From: VGWG01 sp964580075
GTDB lineage: Bacteria > Verrucomicrobiota > Kiritimatiellia > RFP12 > JAAYNR01
NCBI GenBank assembly: GCA_964580075.1
Contig: CAZOJL010000138.1
Span: 1 to 9,386, forward strand
DNA: 9,386 bases
Direction: 5' to 3'
Both the position numbers and the translations under genes were made by a program. Each line of letters begins with the position of its first letter. Positions within the stretch are counted from its first letter, which is position 1. The notes beneath the pieces were generated by a model. That model saw nothing but the letters and a program-made list of their open reading frames with translations, was not told where the DNA came from and did not search any database. This document shows, in pieces, positions 1-7,277 of the stretch.

Positions 1-90
1 TGCGGCAGCAGATGAAAGCGTAGCAGAATACGTCATGCTTCTCAATATGAAAATGCGGTTGAGCAAAAAATTGTTCTCCGACTATTTTTC

Positions 91-119
91 TGGTCACATT
101 TGGAAAAACAGACTATAGT
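91..119 (+). promoter_or_regulatory. Candidate sigma-70-like promoter for the oxidoreductase gene
   Basis: A TATAGT hexamer at 114-119 resembles a -10 box. TGGTCA at 91-96 matches TTGACA at four of six positions, and the spacer is 17 bp. The pair sits about 65 bp before the start codon at 184 in an AT-rich stretch. This is pattern matching only: the sigma-factor consensus of the host is unknown, and such matches arise easily by chance in AT-rich DNA. Confidence 0.3.
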
Positions 120-169
120 GATATGAGATTGCCGAACATAACGTGTGCGTGCTGGTTGTGAACCGCATT

Positions 170-175
170 AAAGGA
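170..175 (+). promoter_or_regulatory. Shine-Dalgarno site of the oxidoreductase gene
   Basis: AAAGGA ends 8 nt before the ATG at 184, which is good spacing and supports that start codon. Confidence 0.6.
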
Positions 176-183
176 CTCTCGTC

Positions 184-1242
184 ATGACTCCGTCTTTCCG
201 TGAACCGATCCGTGTCGGCGTTGTCGGCCTTGGCCGCGCCGGCTGGGGGATGCATTGCCCGGAGTTGGATCAATACCCCGATCTCTTCCGCATCACCGCC
301 GTCTGTGACCCGCTCAAGGAGCGCCGCGACCTGGCGGCGACCCGGTATCGGAACTGCCGCGCCTACCGTCGATTCGAAGATGTATTGCTCGATGGCGATG
401 TCGAATTAATCGACATCGCCACGCGCAGCGAAGACCATGTGGCGCATGCGGTCAAAGCCCTTAAGAGCGGGCGATGGGTCAATCTCGAATGTCCGATCAG
501 CCTTGAGTTTGACCAAGCTTTGGTCCTCCGCGCCGCGTCGATCAAGGCGGGCAACAAGCTCTTTGCCCGCCACAACCGGCGTTTCGAACCGGCGTTTACC
601 CATGTCTGCGAAATCATTGCTTCGGGTGTTCTCGGCACGATACACACGATCCGGCTGCGCCGGGGCGCATTCAGCCGGCGGGACGACTGGCAGACCGTTC
701 AACGGTGCGGCGGCGGACAGCTCCTCAGCGGAGGACCGCATCTCATCGATCAGGCCCTTCAACTGCTCGGGGCGTCCCCGGTGCGCATGTGGTCGGATCT
801 CAAACGGGTCGCCGCCATGGGCGATGCCGAAGATACCGTTTCCATCATCATGCGCAACTTGGCCGGGCTGACGGTCGATCTCGAAATCTCCGGCGGCCGC
901 GCCCTCCCCATTCCCGCTTACACCGTCTCGGGCGACAAGGGCGAACTGTCCGCCACCGACGAAATCATCACACTCCGTTACCTCAACCCGAACCATAACG
1001 CCCCCCGCCGACGGGCCAGTGTCCGCACCCCGCCCCTGGGAGATTTCGGCTCTCCCGATAACCTCAAGTGGATCGAGGAGCAGATCCCCGTGTTGCCCGC
1101 GTCACCGGCAGGCCCGACGCTCATCTGGGAACATCTCGCCAACGCCATCCGGCTCAACAAACCCTACCCCGTCACACTCGACCAGGCCGTCGACGTGATG
1201 CGGATCATCTCCCACGCCCGCAAGGACTCGGCGTTTGCCTGA
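184..1242 (+). CDS. Gfo/Idh/MocA family oxidoreductase with atypical catalytic residues
   Basis: Predicted cytoplasmic NAD(P)-dependent oxidoreductase of 352 residues, the usual family length. The N-terminal Rossmann fold is clear: a beta strand and glycine-rich loop (VGVVGLGRAG, residues 11-20), then an acidic position after the second strand (CDP, 41-43). The C-terminal alpha/beta domain starts near residue 135, and the protein ends with the common tail in which NKPYPVT precedes a helix. Family members oxidise or reduce sugars, inositols and related compounds; the substrate cannot be told here. Two catalytic positions deviate. The EKP motif reads ECP (residues 102-104), so Cys103 replaces the usual lysine. 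The usual Asp four residues before the conserved His is Ser182 (GGQLLSGGPHLIDQ, His186, Asp189). The His is kept. The protein may use altered chemistry, or may bind a sugar or cofactor without turnover. It is first of four same-strand genes, with a TPR gene 66 bp downstream. The ATG is supported by a Shine-Dalgarno site. The family assignment is secure; activity is open. Confidence 0.93.
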   Translation: MTPSFREPIRVGVVGLGRAGWGMHCPELDQYPDLFRITAVCDPLKERRDLAATRYRNCRAYRRFEDVLLDGDVELIDIATRSEDHVAHAVKALKSGRWVNLECPISLEFDQALVLRAASIKAGNKLFARHNRRFEPAFTHVCEIIASGVLGTIHTIRLRRGAFSRRDDWQTVQRCGGGQLLSGGPHLIDQALQLLGASPVRMWSDLKRVAAMGDAEDTVSIIMRNLAGLTVDLEISGGRALPIPAYTVSGDKGELSATDEIITLRYLNPNHNAPRRRASVRTPPLGDFGSPDNLKWIEEQIPVLPASPAGPTLIWEHLANAIRLNKPYPVTLDQAVDVMRIISHARKDSAFA

Positions 1243-1247
1243 TACCC

Positions 1248-1283
1248 GGACAATGTGGATGGACAATGTCGGATGGACAATCG
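1248..1283 (+). repeat. Three direct copies of GGACAAT(GT) in the intergenic space
   Basis: GGACAATGT occurs at 1248-1256 and 1261-1269, and GGACAATCG at 1275-1283. Between them are GGAT or CGGAT, so the unit is 13-14 bp. The copies fill most of the 66-bp gap between the oxidoreductase and TPR genes. They could be protein-binding half sites in phase at just over one helical turn, or simply a slipped-strand expansion. The second and third copies contain in-frame ATG codons of the downstream gene that I do not take as the start. Confidence 0.6.
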
Positions 1284-1285
1284 CG

Positions 1286-1304
1286 CCACCATTCGTTATG
1301 GTGG
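1286..1304 (+). promoter_or_regulatory. RNA hairpin covering the ribosome binding site of the TPR gene
   Basis: CCACCAT (1286-1292) pairs perfectly with ATGGTGG (1298-1304) across a 5-nt loop. The only Shine-Dalgarno-like sequence before the ATG at 1309 is GGTGGA (1300-1305), which lies within the 3' arm. If formed in the mRNA, the stem would hide the ribosome binding site, so initiation may be weak or conditional. The pairing is seen directly; a regulatory role is inferred. Confidence 0.45.
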
Positions 1305-1308
1305 AAGC

Positions 1309-2987
1309 ATGAATCGATTCTTACTCGTTTTCTCCGTCGTCTTGTTCACCCTTTCGATCCCGGCTGCGCGTGGCGCGGAAGCAGCCCGTGCCGATGTCTT
1401 CGGTCTGTCCGGCCTGCACGACCGTTTCACCGGCATCAAGCGCGACATGGTGACGGCCTCGCAAGCACAGAATTACGGTGCCATGGAAGATGCCTGCCGC
1501 GCGGGTCGGGCGCTCCTCCCGACCGACCCCACCTTTGCCTACAACCTCGCCTGTGCTCTCGCCCGGCAGGGCAAAACCGATGCCGCGCTCGACATGCTGC
1601 GCGAAGCCGTCGCACTCGGCTTCCGCAACGCCAATCACATCCGGCAGGATGCCGATCTGATCTCGCTTCGATCCCGTCCCGCCTTTGCCGCCGCGCTCAA
1701 ACAGGCCGAAACCCCGCCGCCGGCCGATGCCCCCCGCGGCATGAATGACGTGACACCGGCCCCGATCATCCCCGGAGGTATAGCCCTGGTCTCGTCCACC
1801 AACACCCTCTGGGATTTCGATGCGGCTGTGTTCCGGTCGTTTTTCGCGCTCCCCCCCGATTTCTCGCCCGACCGACCGACCGATCTCCCCCCCGCCCCCC
1901 CCGCGGCCGCCCCCTACAAGGGACCCGTCCAAACGCTCCTCGCCGACTGGCTCAAGGAGGGCCGTGCGGTCGGCAACGCGGGCGACCTGTACGACAATCG
2001 CGATGACGGCCATTCGGCGCTCGCCATCGCCGATTTCCCCGGCCTCTCGCGCATCGTCTACGGGCCCGAGGCGCGTCACCCCGAAACGCGTCCGCATTAC
2101 GGCGCCGCACAGTTCATTTACAACCTGCCGACCCTCGGGAACTCCTCCACCGCCCTCACCCAGGGGCCGTTCTGGCGCAGTCAGGCGCGGATGCTCGTCG
2201 TCAACCCGCTCCGCGTCGGCGTCCTGTTCAACCACTACATCTCCAACCAACTCTACGTCTACCCCTCCCATCAGGATTTTCAAACCGGGCACGGCGACGT
2301 CTTCCCCTTCAACGCGCCCTACTACATCGTCTCCAGAGGTTCGTCCGGATCGGATCAGCCGTTTCTGCGCGCCCTCGCCGCGACGTGGGCCGCGTTCACA
2401 CCCGACACCAAGCGGGTCCTCGTGCAAAGCGGTCTTCTCGCGCCCACGTCGCAAATGATTCTGCGGAGCACACTGCGCCCCGTCACCAACGCCGAAGCCT
2501 ATTACACCGGCGCAGCCCATCCTGCGGTTTTCGCGGGCGCGCATCTGCGCGAGGAGGCGATGGTCCGGCTCGCCAACANNNNNNNNNNNNNNNNNNNNNN
2601 NNNNNNNNNNNNNNNNNNNNNNNNNNNNNNNNNNNNNNNNNNNNNNNNNNNNNNNNNNNNNNNNNNNNNNNNNNNNNNGTCGATCCCACCCTCTCCTACC
2701 GCCGCGCCTGGAAGGATGTCTACCGCTATGACGATCAGAAACGCCTGATCGGTTGGATCCGCAGCCGGGGGACGATTCAAGAGGCGTTCACCGCACACGG
2801 ACTGCTGGTCGAGACCCGCGATGCGCGTGATCGGCCCAAAACCGCCCGAGCCGTCCGCTATCTCCCCCGCTCGTCGGCCCGGGTGAATGAGCTCCCGGAC
2901 CTGGTCCAATTGCAGGATGATCGGACCTTCACCTACACCTATGACTCGCACGACGACACCCTCGGACGCCCCGTCGCGAACGACTAA
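1309..2987 (+). CDS. Secreted TPR-domain protein, interrupted by an assembly gap
   Basis: Exported protein of unknown function. I chose the ATG at 1309 because it opens on a Sec-type signal peptide (MNRFLLVFSVVLFTLSIPAA, cleavage near residues 21-24) and has GGTGGA 3 nt upstream; an in-frame ATG at 1255 would put a non-signal extension in front. Residues about 54-125 form a TPR-like helical pair, including a stretch ending in YNLACALARQG. A long region follows with a proline-rich linker near 180-210 and many aromatic residues, without a motif I know. Bases 2579-2678 are 100 N. Before the gap the frame gives 423 residues. After it, coding continues in a different nominal frame from 2679 and gives 102 residues, including WKDVYRYDDQKRLIGW, to the TAA at 2985-2987. 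I read both as one gene because the 100 N is a placeholder of arbitrary length. Similar TPR proteins with this tail are, from memory, common in Planctomycetes-like genomes. The end overlaps the first ABC gene by 47 nt, suggesting co-transcription. Confidence 0.8.
2579..2678. other. Assembly gap (100 N)
   Basis: Exactly 100 consecutive N, the conventional placeholder for a gap of unknown size. It lies inside the TPR-protein gene. One base of a codon (2578) remains before it and a full codon starts at 2679. If nothing else is broken, the true missing length must leave remainder 2 when divided by 3, so it cannot be exactly 100. Confidence 0.98.
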
Positions 2988-4848
2988 CCGGACGCTGCTC
3001 CGCTTTCTCTTCGCCCTCGCATGGCGTTACAAGCGGGGGTGCGCGCGTATTCTCCTGTTGCAGATTGCGCTCCTGACGCTGGGCCTCTTCGGACTCGGTC
3101 TGATGGGAACCGGCGTGGATTTCATCCGTTTCAAGATGCCGCTGGCCGCGGGAGCCGCGCCCGCCAAACCGCCGATCTGGCCGCTCGGGCTCACGCCCCC
3201 TGCCGCATGGCTGCAAGACCATCCGATGTCCCTGCTGTCCGCGCTGGCCATCGCCCTTCTGGTCATGGCCGCCGGACGCGGATGGCTGAATTATAGCTAC
3301 AGTGTCGAATCCTGCCGATTTGTGCAGGCGCAAATCGTGGTTGATCTCCGGTCGCGGGTGTTCGCCAAGATGCAGCGGCTCAGTTTCCGGTTCTTTGACG
3401 CCCACGCCAGCGCCTCGATCATCAACCGCGTCACCGGGGATGTGCAATCCGTGCGTCTCTTTATCGACGGGGTTATCATCCCCTGTGTCGTCCTGGCCCT
3501 CTCGCTCGGGGTCTATATCGCCTATATGCTCCGCATCAGTCCGGCCCTCTCACTCGCCTGTCTCTCCGTCTCTCCCCTGCTCTGGTACGTCTCACGCGCG
3601 TTTGTCCGCGCGCTACGGCCGCGCTACCTCGTCCTGCGCGAGCGTGCCGACCGCCTCGTGCTCGTGCTCACCGAATTTCTCAACGGCGTGGCCGTGGTCA
3701 AGGGGTTCGGCATCGAGAACCAACAGATCGGACGTTTCGACGAGGCCAACGACGCGATTTTCGAGGACCAGCGCACCGTCTTTACCCGGATCAGCCAATT
3801 CCACCCGCTGGTCACCCTGATCAGCCAGTTGAGTGTGGTGGTTCTCCTCGGATACGGCGGCTGGCTGGTCGTCCGCTATGAACAAGCTCCGGACGCCGCA
3901 ACCGCCGTCGCCGCCGGTCTCTCCATCGGCCAACTCATCATCTTTTCCGGTCTGCTCCAACAGTTCTCGGGACAGGTCGCCAACATCGCCAACATCGCCA
4001 ACAGCATCCAGCAAAGCCTGATCGCCGCGCAGCGCGTATACGAGGTCCTCACCGCACCGGTCGAGATTGAAAACGCCGACGCGGCCCTGCCGCTCGACCG
4101 CCCGCGCGGCGCCGTCGCCTTCTCGCACGTCACCTTCGGATACAACCCCGCGCGCCCCGTCCTGCGCGATGTGTCCTTCAGCGCCGAACCGGGTGAGGCG
4201 ATTGCCATTCTCGGGGCCACCGGATCGGGCAAAAGTACGCTGCTCAGCCTCATTCCCCGCTTCTATGACGCCACCTCCGGCCGGGTGCTGATTGACGGCC
4301 ACGACGTCCGTGACCTCGACATCGCCTCCCTCCGGCGCGCCATCGGCGTCGTCTTTCAGGAAAGTTTTCTCTTCAGCACCTCGATCACCAACAACATCGC
4401 CTTCGGACACCCCGAAGCCGATCGCGCGGCCGTCGAACGCGCCGCGCGCATCGCCGGCGCCCACGACTTCATCCTGCAGATGCCCGCGGCATACGACACC
4501 GTGTTGCACGAAGGGGGATCGGACCTGTCCGGCGGCCAGCGGCAACGTCTGGCCATTGCCCGTGCCATCCTCAACGATCCGGTCTTACTCCTGCTCGATG
4601 ACCCCATGGCCGCCATCGATCCCCAGACCGAGCACGAGATTCTGGATGCCATGGACGGCGCCATGCGCGGACGCACCACGTTCATCGTGGCCCACCGTCT
4701 CAGCACCCTCCGCCGGGCCAACCGCATCATCGTTCTCGACGAGGGCGTCATCGCCGAAACCGGAACCCATGACGAACTCCTCGCCCGCGGCGGCCTCTAC
4801 CACGCCATCGTCCGGCTTCAACTCTCCGACACGGAACCACGCCCATGA
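2941..4848 (+). CDS. ABC exporter half-transporter, subunit 1, with degenerate Walker B glutamate
   Basis: Type IV (ABCB-like) exporter subunit of 635 residues, a membrane domain fused to an ATPase domain. Hydrophobic segments lie near residues 36-56, 96-112, 176-215 and 290-345. An unusually long proline/alanine-rich loop (about 60-95) follows the first helix, probably outside the cytoplasm. ATPase motifs: Walker A GATGSGKST (425-433), Q-loop Gln473, signature LSGGQ (529-533), Walker B LLLLDDP with Asp553 followed by Asp554 where the catalytic Glu belongs, and switch His585 in VAHRLST. The Glu-to-Asp change marks the non-consensus site subunit of heterodimeric exporters such as BmrC or TM287 (established for those proteins; transferred here by motif). 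The partner is the next gene, overlapping by ATGA. The start is uncertain: the frame is open to an ATG at 2887, but 2941 gives a sensible short N-terminus before the first helix. Either start overlaps the TPR gene, and no clear Shine-Dalgarno site is visible, so translation may be coupled. The substrate is unknown; drugs, lipids or peptides are possible. Confidence 0.92.
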   Translation: MTRTTTPSDAPSRTTNRTLLRFLFALAWRYKRGCARILLLQIALLTLGLFGLGLMGTGVDFIRFKMPLAAGAAPAKPPIWPLGLTPPAAWLQDHPMSLLSALAIALLVMAAGRGWLNYSYSVESCRFVQAQIVVDLRSRVFAKMQRLSFRFFDAHASASIINRVTGDVQSVRLFIDGVIIPCVVLALSLGVYIAYMLRISPALSLACLSVSPLLWYVSRAFVRALRPRYLVLRERADRLVLVLTEFLNGVAVVKGFGIENQQIGRFDEANDAIFEDQRTVFTRISQFHPLVTLISQLSVVVLLGYGGWLVVRYEQAPDAATAVAAGLSIGQLIIFSGLLQQFSGQVANIANIANSIQQSLIAAQRVYEVLTAPVEIENADAALPLDRPRGAVAFSHVTFGYNPARPVLRDVSFSAEPGEAIAILGATGSGKSTLLSLIPRFYDATSGRVLIDGHDVRDLDIASLRRAIGVVFQESFLFSTSITNNIAFGHPEADRAAVERAARIAGAHDFILQMPAAYDTVLHEGGSDLSGGQRQRLAIARAILNDPVLLLLDDPMAAIDPQTEHEILDAMDGAMRGRTTFIVAHRLSTLRRANRIIVLDEGVIAETGTHDELLARGGLYHAIVRLQLSDTEPRP

Positions 4849-6671
4849 AACGCCGACGGATCATTCAGAAAACGAGCGCAATCACCACCATCCGCCGCGA
4901 GACGCACGAGGCGGCCGTCCGTCCGCTCGACGCCGCCCTCATCCGGCGGCTGTTCGCGTTTGCCAGGCCGCACGCCCGAATCCGGTTGATTGTGTTCGTG
5001 GCGGTCATCGTCCGGTCGATCCAACTGCCGATCCTGGCCGCGATCATCGGCGCCATTCTGGGACGCCTCTCCCAGGCCACCACCGTCACGCATCTGCTGA
5101 TCGGCGCGGCCGCCTATCTCCTGTTCTCGCTGTTCACCCAACTCGTTTTCATGTACCGGATTCGGTACGCGCTCATCTTCGGCGAATCGGTCCTGCACGA
5201 CCTCCGGCGCGACATGTTCCGCCAGTTACAGCGGTTTCCCCTCCAGTATTTTCTGGACACCCGCATCGGCCGGCTGATCAGCCGTTTCACCACCGATGCC
5301 GAAGCGATCCGCATGGGCGTGCAGGACGTGCTCTTTGTCTCCTTGGTGCAACTCGGGCAGATGATCGTCGCGGCCGCGGTCATGGCCTGGTGCGACTGGG
5401 TGCTGTTCCTCTTGATTGCGGCCATCGCCCCGTTTCTGTGGTGGCAGAACTACTATTTTCACCGCCGACTGAGCACCGTTCACCGCGCGGTCCAGGAGAG
5501 TTTCAGCCGGATCACCGCCACGCTCGCTGAATCGGTCAACGGCATCCGCGTCACACAAGGGTTCGCGCGCGAACGGATCAACGCCGGCCTGTTCGGTGAG
5601 CTGGCGGCCGATCACGCCACCTTCAACCTCGACGTCGCCAAGGCCTCGGGCCTGTTCATTCCCCTGCTGGAGTTCAACAACCAGCTCTTCATCGCCTGCC
5701 TGCTGCTGGCAGGCGGCTGGCGTGTTCTCCACGGCCACACGGCCATCGCCGACCTCTACCAATTCATCATGATGAGCGGGCTTTTCTTCCAGGGCATTGT
5801 CGGCATCGGCACGCAGTATAACAACGCCCTCTCCTCCATGGCGGGCGCCGAACGGGTCTTCCGGCTGCTCGACAGCCGGCCGGGATGGGAAGACCCTCCC
5901 GACGCCGCCCCCGCCGTGCTCTCCGGGCGGGTCGAATTCCGCAATGTCTCGTTCGCCTACGTGGCCGACCGCCCGGTGTTGCGCCATGTTTCGTTCACGG
6001 CCGAGCCCGGACAGACCGTGGCCCTCGTCGGCCATACCGGCAGCGGCAAAACCACGATCATCAACCTCGTCGCCAAGTTTTTCCTGCCGACCTGCGGTGA
6101 CCTGCTCCTCGACGGCCGTGACATCCGGACCGTCACGTCCGAGTCGATCCACCGTCAAACGGCGCTGGTGCTGCAGCAGAACTTCCTCTTCACCGGAACC
6201 GTCATGGAGAATATCCGCCTCGGACGCGCCGGCGCGACCGATGCGGAGGTCACCGCCTCGCTCCGCAGGCTCCGCTGCCTCGATCTGATCGAGGCGCTCC
6301 CCAACGGCCTGCAGACCCCTGTCGGCGAGAAGGGAGCCGGCATCAGCCTCGGCCAGCGTCAGATCATTTGCTTCGCGCGCGCCATGCTGGTCGATCCGGC
6401 AATCCTCATCCTCGACGAAGCGACGAGCGCGATCGACACCGTCACCGAGCGCCGCATTCAAGACGCGCTGGCGATCCTGCTCCGCGGCCGCACCAGCTTC
6501 GTCGTCGCCCACCGCCTCAGCACCGTCCGCAACGCCGACCACGTGCTCGTCCTCGAGCGTGGCGCCATCATCGAGCGCGGCACCCACGACACGCTCCTCG
6601 CCCGCAACGGCGTTTACGCCAACCTCTACCGCCAGTTCGTCCGGACCAACAGCCAGTCGCCCGGGAGCTAA
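4845..6671 (+). CDS. ABC exporter half-transporter, subunit 2, catalytic Glu present and signature motif degenerate
   Basis: Partner exporter subunit of 608 residues. A basic N-terminus (MKRRRIIQK) and about 45 cytoplasmic residues precede the membrane domain, with hydrophobic segments near 47-76, 84-113, 162-205 and 275-330. ATPase motifs: Walker A GHTGSGKTT (396-404), Q-loop around Gln444, signature ISLGQ (500-504) instead of LSGGQ, Walker B LILDEATSAID with Asp524 and catalytic Glu525, and switch His556. Its working Walker A/B would face the intact LSGGQ of subunit 1 to form the active ATP site. Its own altered signature would pair with the Asp-containing Walker B of subunit 1 to form the degenerate site. 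This matching asymmetry, plus the ATGA overlap, argues strongly that the two proteins make one heterodimer in the inner membrane. The gene is the last of the plus-strand cluster; no hairpin followed by a T-run is seen after the stop. Substrate unknown. Confidence 0.94.
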   Translation: MKRRRIIQKTSAITTIRRETHEAAVRPLDAALIRRLFAFARPHARIRLIVFVAVIVRSIQLPILAAIIGAILGRLSQATTVTHLLIGAAAYLLFSLFTQLVFMYRIRYALIFGESVLHDLRRDMFRQLQRFPLQYFLDTRIGRLISRFTTDAEAIRMGVQDVLFVSLVQLGQMIVAAAVMAWCDWVLFLLIAAIAPFLWWQNYYFHRRLSTVHRAVQESFSRITATLAESVNGIRVTQGFARERINAGLFGELAADHATFNLDVAKASGLFIPLLEFNNQLFIACLLLAGGWRVLHGHTAIADLYQFIMMSGLFFQGIVGIGTQYNNALSSMAGAERVFRLLDSRPGWEDPPDAAPAVLSGRVEFRNVSFAYVADRPVLRHVSFTAEPGQTVALVGHTGSGKTTIINLVAKFFLPTCGDLLLDGRDIRTVTSESIHRQTALVLQQNFLFTGTVMENIRLGRAGATDAEVTASLRRLRCLDLIEALPNGLQTPVGEKGAGISLGQRQIICFARAMLVDPAILILDEATSAIDTVTERRIQDALAILLRGRTSFVVAHRLSTVRNADHVLVLERGAIIERGTHDTLLARNGVYANLYRQFVRTNSQSPGS

Positions 6672-6730
6672 TCCGGCTCACAAGGCCCGCGCGATTTCGG
6701 CCAGCAACACGCCCTTCTCCGCCTCCGGAG

Positions 6731-6755
6731 GGAACGTAAGGCCCGTCCCTTGCGG
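6731..6755 (+). repeat. GC-rich hairpin repeat, isolated copy
   Basis: A 25-bp unit beginning GGAACG(T) and ending CCCTTGCGG, differing from the two tandem copies near 7018 and 7053 by one base (GTAAGG rather than GCAAGG in the left arm, still able to pair as G-U in RNA). The arms pair around a 6-nt centre. This is a REP-like interspersed element; copy number elsewhere in the genome is unknown. Confidence 0.75.
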
Positions 6756-6935
6756 GAACCATCTCATACCATGAAGTCGTTCCCCTCAAGCGCCATGCGG
6801 GGCCAGCACCGGAGCCGACGTCCCGGTATTCGCCAGCAGACGACCGGCAGACGATCCGAGCGCGTCACGGTTTCTCGTTCCGTTGTCTTTCTCACGGTGT
6901 CTTTCACGCTGGTTTCTCCTCTCTCCTATCATGTG

Positions 6936-7010
6936 AATCATGTAATCCTGTCAAACATGCATGTCCGTCAGCCACGCAATTTCAGACAGGATTACAGGAT
7001 TTGCATGATT
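6936..7010. repeat. Inverted repeat with TGTAATCCTGTC arms
   Basis: TGTAATCCTGTC (6941-6952) is the exact reverse complement of GACAGGATTACA (6985-6996), separated by 32 nt. Beyond a 7-nt asymmetric insertion, the flanking AATCATG (6936-6942, which shares two bases with the first arm) matches CATGATT (7004-7010). The loop contains another 10-bp palindrome, ACATGCATGT (6955-6964). Similar ATCCTGT-type repeats are, from memory, scattered in many environmental bacterial genomes; function unknown. Confidence 0.75.
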
Positions 7011-7013
7011 GGG

Positions 7014-7083
7014 ATGGGGAACGCAAGGCCCGTCCCTTGCGGCCGCGGATGGGGAACGCAAGGCCCGTCCCTTGCGGCCGCAG
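7014..7083 (+). repeat. Tandem 35-bp repeat, two copies of the GC-rich hairpin
   Basis: Two nearly identical 35-bp units (7014-7048 and 7049-7083), differing only near the end (GG versus AG). Each contains GCAAGGCCCGTCCCTTGC, a 6-bp perfect stem GCAAGG/CCTTGC with a 6-nt loop, flanked by GGGGAAC and GGCCGC. The same core occurs at 6731-6755. The unit length and symmetry suggest an interspersed palindromic element that duplicated locally. Confidence 0.85.
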
Positions 7084-7218
7084 ACGGGGCCAGAAGCGGT
7101 ATCAAGACGAGCTTCGATCTTGGCATCATTCTTTGCCGAGCTTTTGATTTGTCCAGAGATGTAAAAGCCAACCCATTCCCCGCTCGATGGCGGAGAAACG
7201 CACAACCCGACCGAGATG

Positions 7219-7261
7219 AACCACGAAGATCACGAAGAAGACGTTTTTGTGCTTTTTGTGG
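7219..7261. repeat. Imperfect inverted repeat of CCACGAAGATCACGAAG type
   Basis: CCACGAAGATCACGAAG (7221-7237) faces TTTTGTGCTTTTTGTGG (7245-7261). Read as a reverse complement, the second arm differs from the first at only a few positions, mostly G/A exchanges that would remain G-U pairs in RNA. The element resembles the CACGAAG repeats widely seen in intergenic DNA of environmental bacteria (from memory, not checked). Confidence 0.65.
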
Positions 7262-7277
7262 CTACACTGAATTTTTT

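Larger units (their letters stand above)
1..183. other. Upstream region, no gene called
   Basis: No confident gene lies here. On the plus strand, one frame is open from base 2 to a TAG at 116-118 (38 codons). It could be the tail of a gene entering from the left, but it is short and has no recognisable motif. On the minus strand, a frame is open from about base 112 to the left edge, and an ATG there at 36-34 would begin a divergent gene of which only 12 codons are visible. Neither is supported well enough to call. The second half is AT-rich compared with the coding DNA that follows, as expected of a promoter region. Confidence 0.4.

Noticed and set aside
1..112. Divergent regulator gene on the minus strand at the left edge
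   Set aside because: Open frames exist on both strands in this AT-richer piece, but only 12-37 codons are visible and none shows a recognisable motif.
1321..2544. Long open frame on the minus strand opposite the TPR gene
   Set aside because: GC-rich DNA commonly leaves an open antisense frame. The translation is a low-complexity Gly/Arg/Val/Glu mix without domains, whereas the plus strand has a signal peptide and TPR.
3613..4545. 310-codon minus-strand open frame opposite ABC subunit 1
   Set aside because: Antisense shadow of the ABC gene, with the same Gly/Asp/Val-rich low complexity and no start signal.
4292..5530. 412-codon plus-strand open frame across the junction of the two ABC genes
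   Set aside because: It overlaps two well-supported genes in another frame and encodes a Pro/Ser/Arg-rich sequence typical of frame shadows.
5226..6587. 453-codon minus-strand open frame opposite ABC subunit 2
   Set aside because: It mirrors a secure ABC exporter gene with all ATPase motifs; the antisense product is Gly/Asp/Glu/Arg-rich with no recognisable fold.
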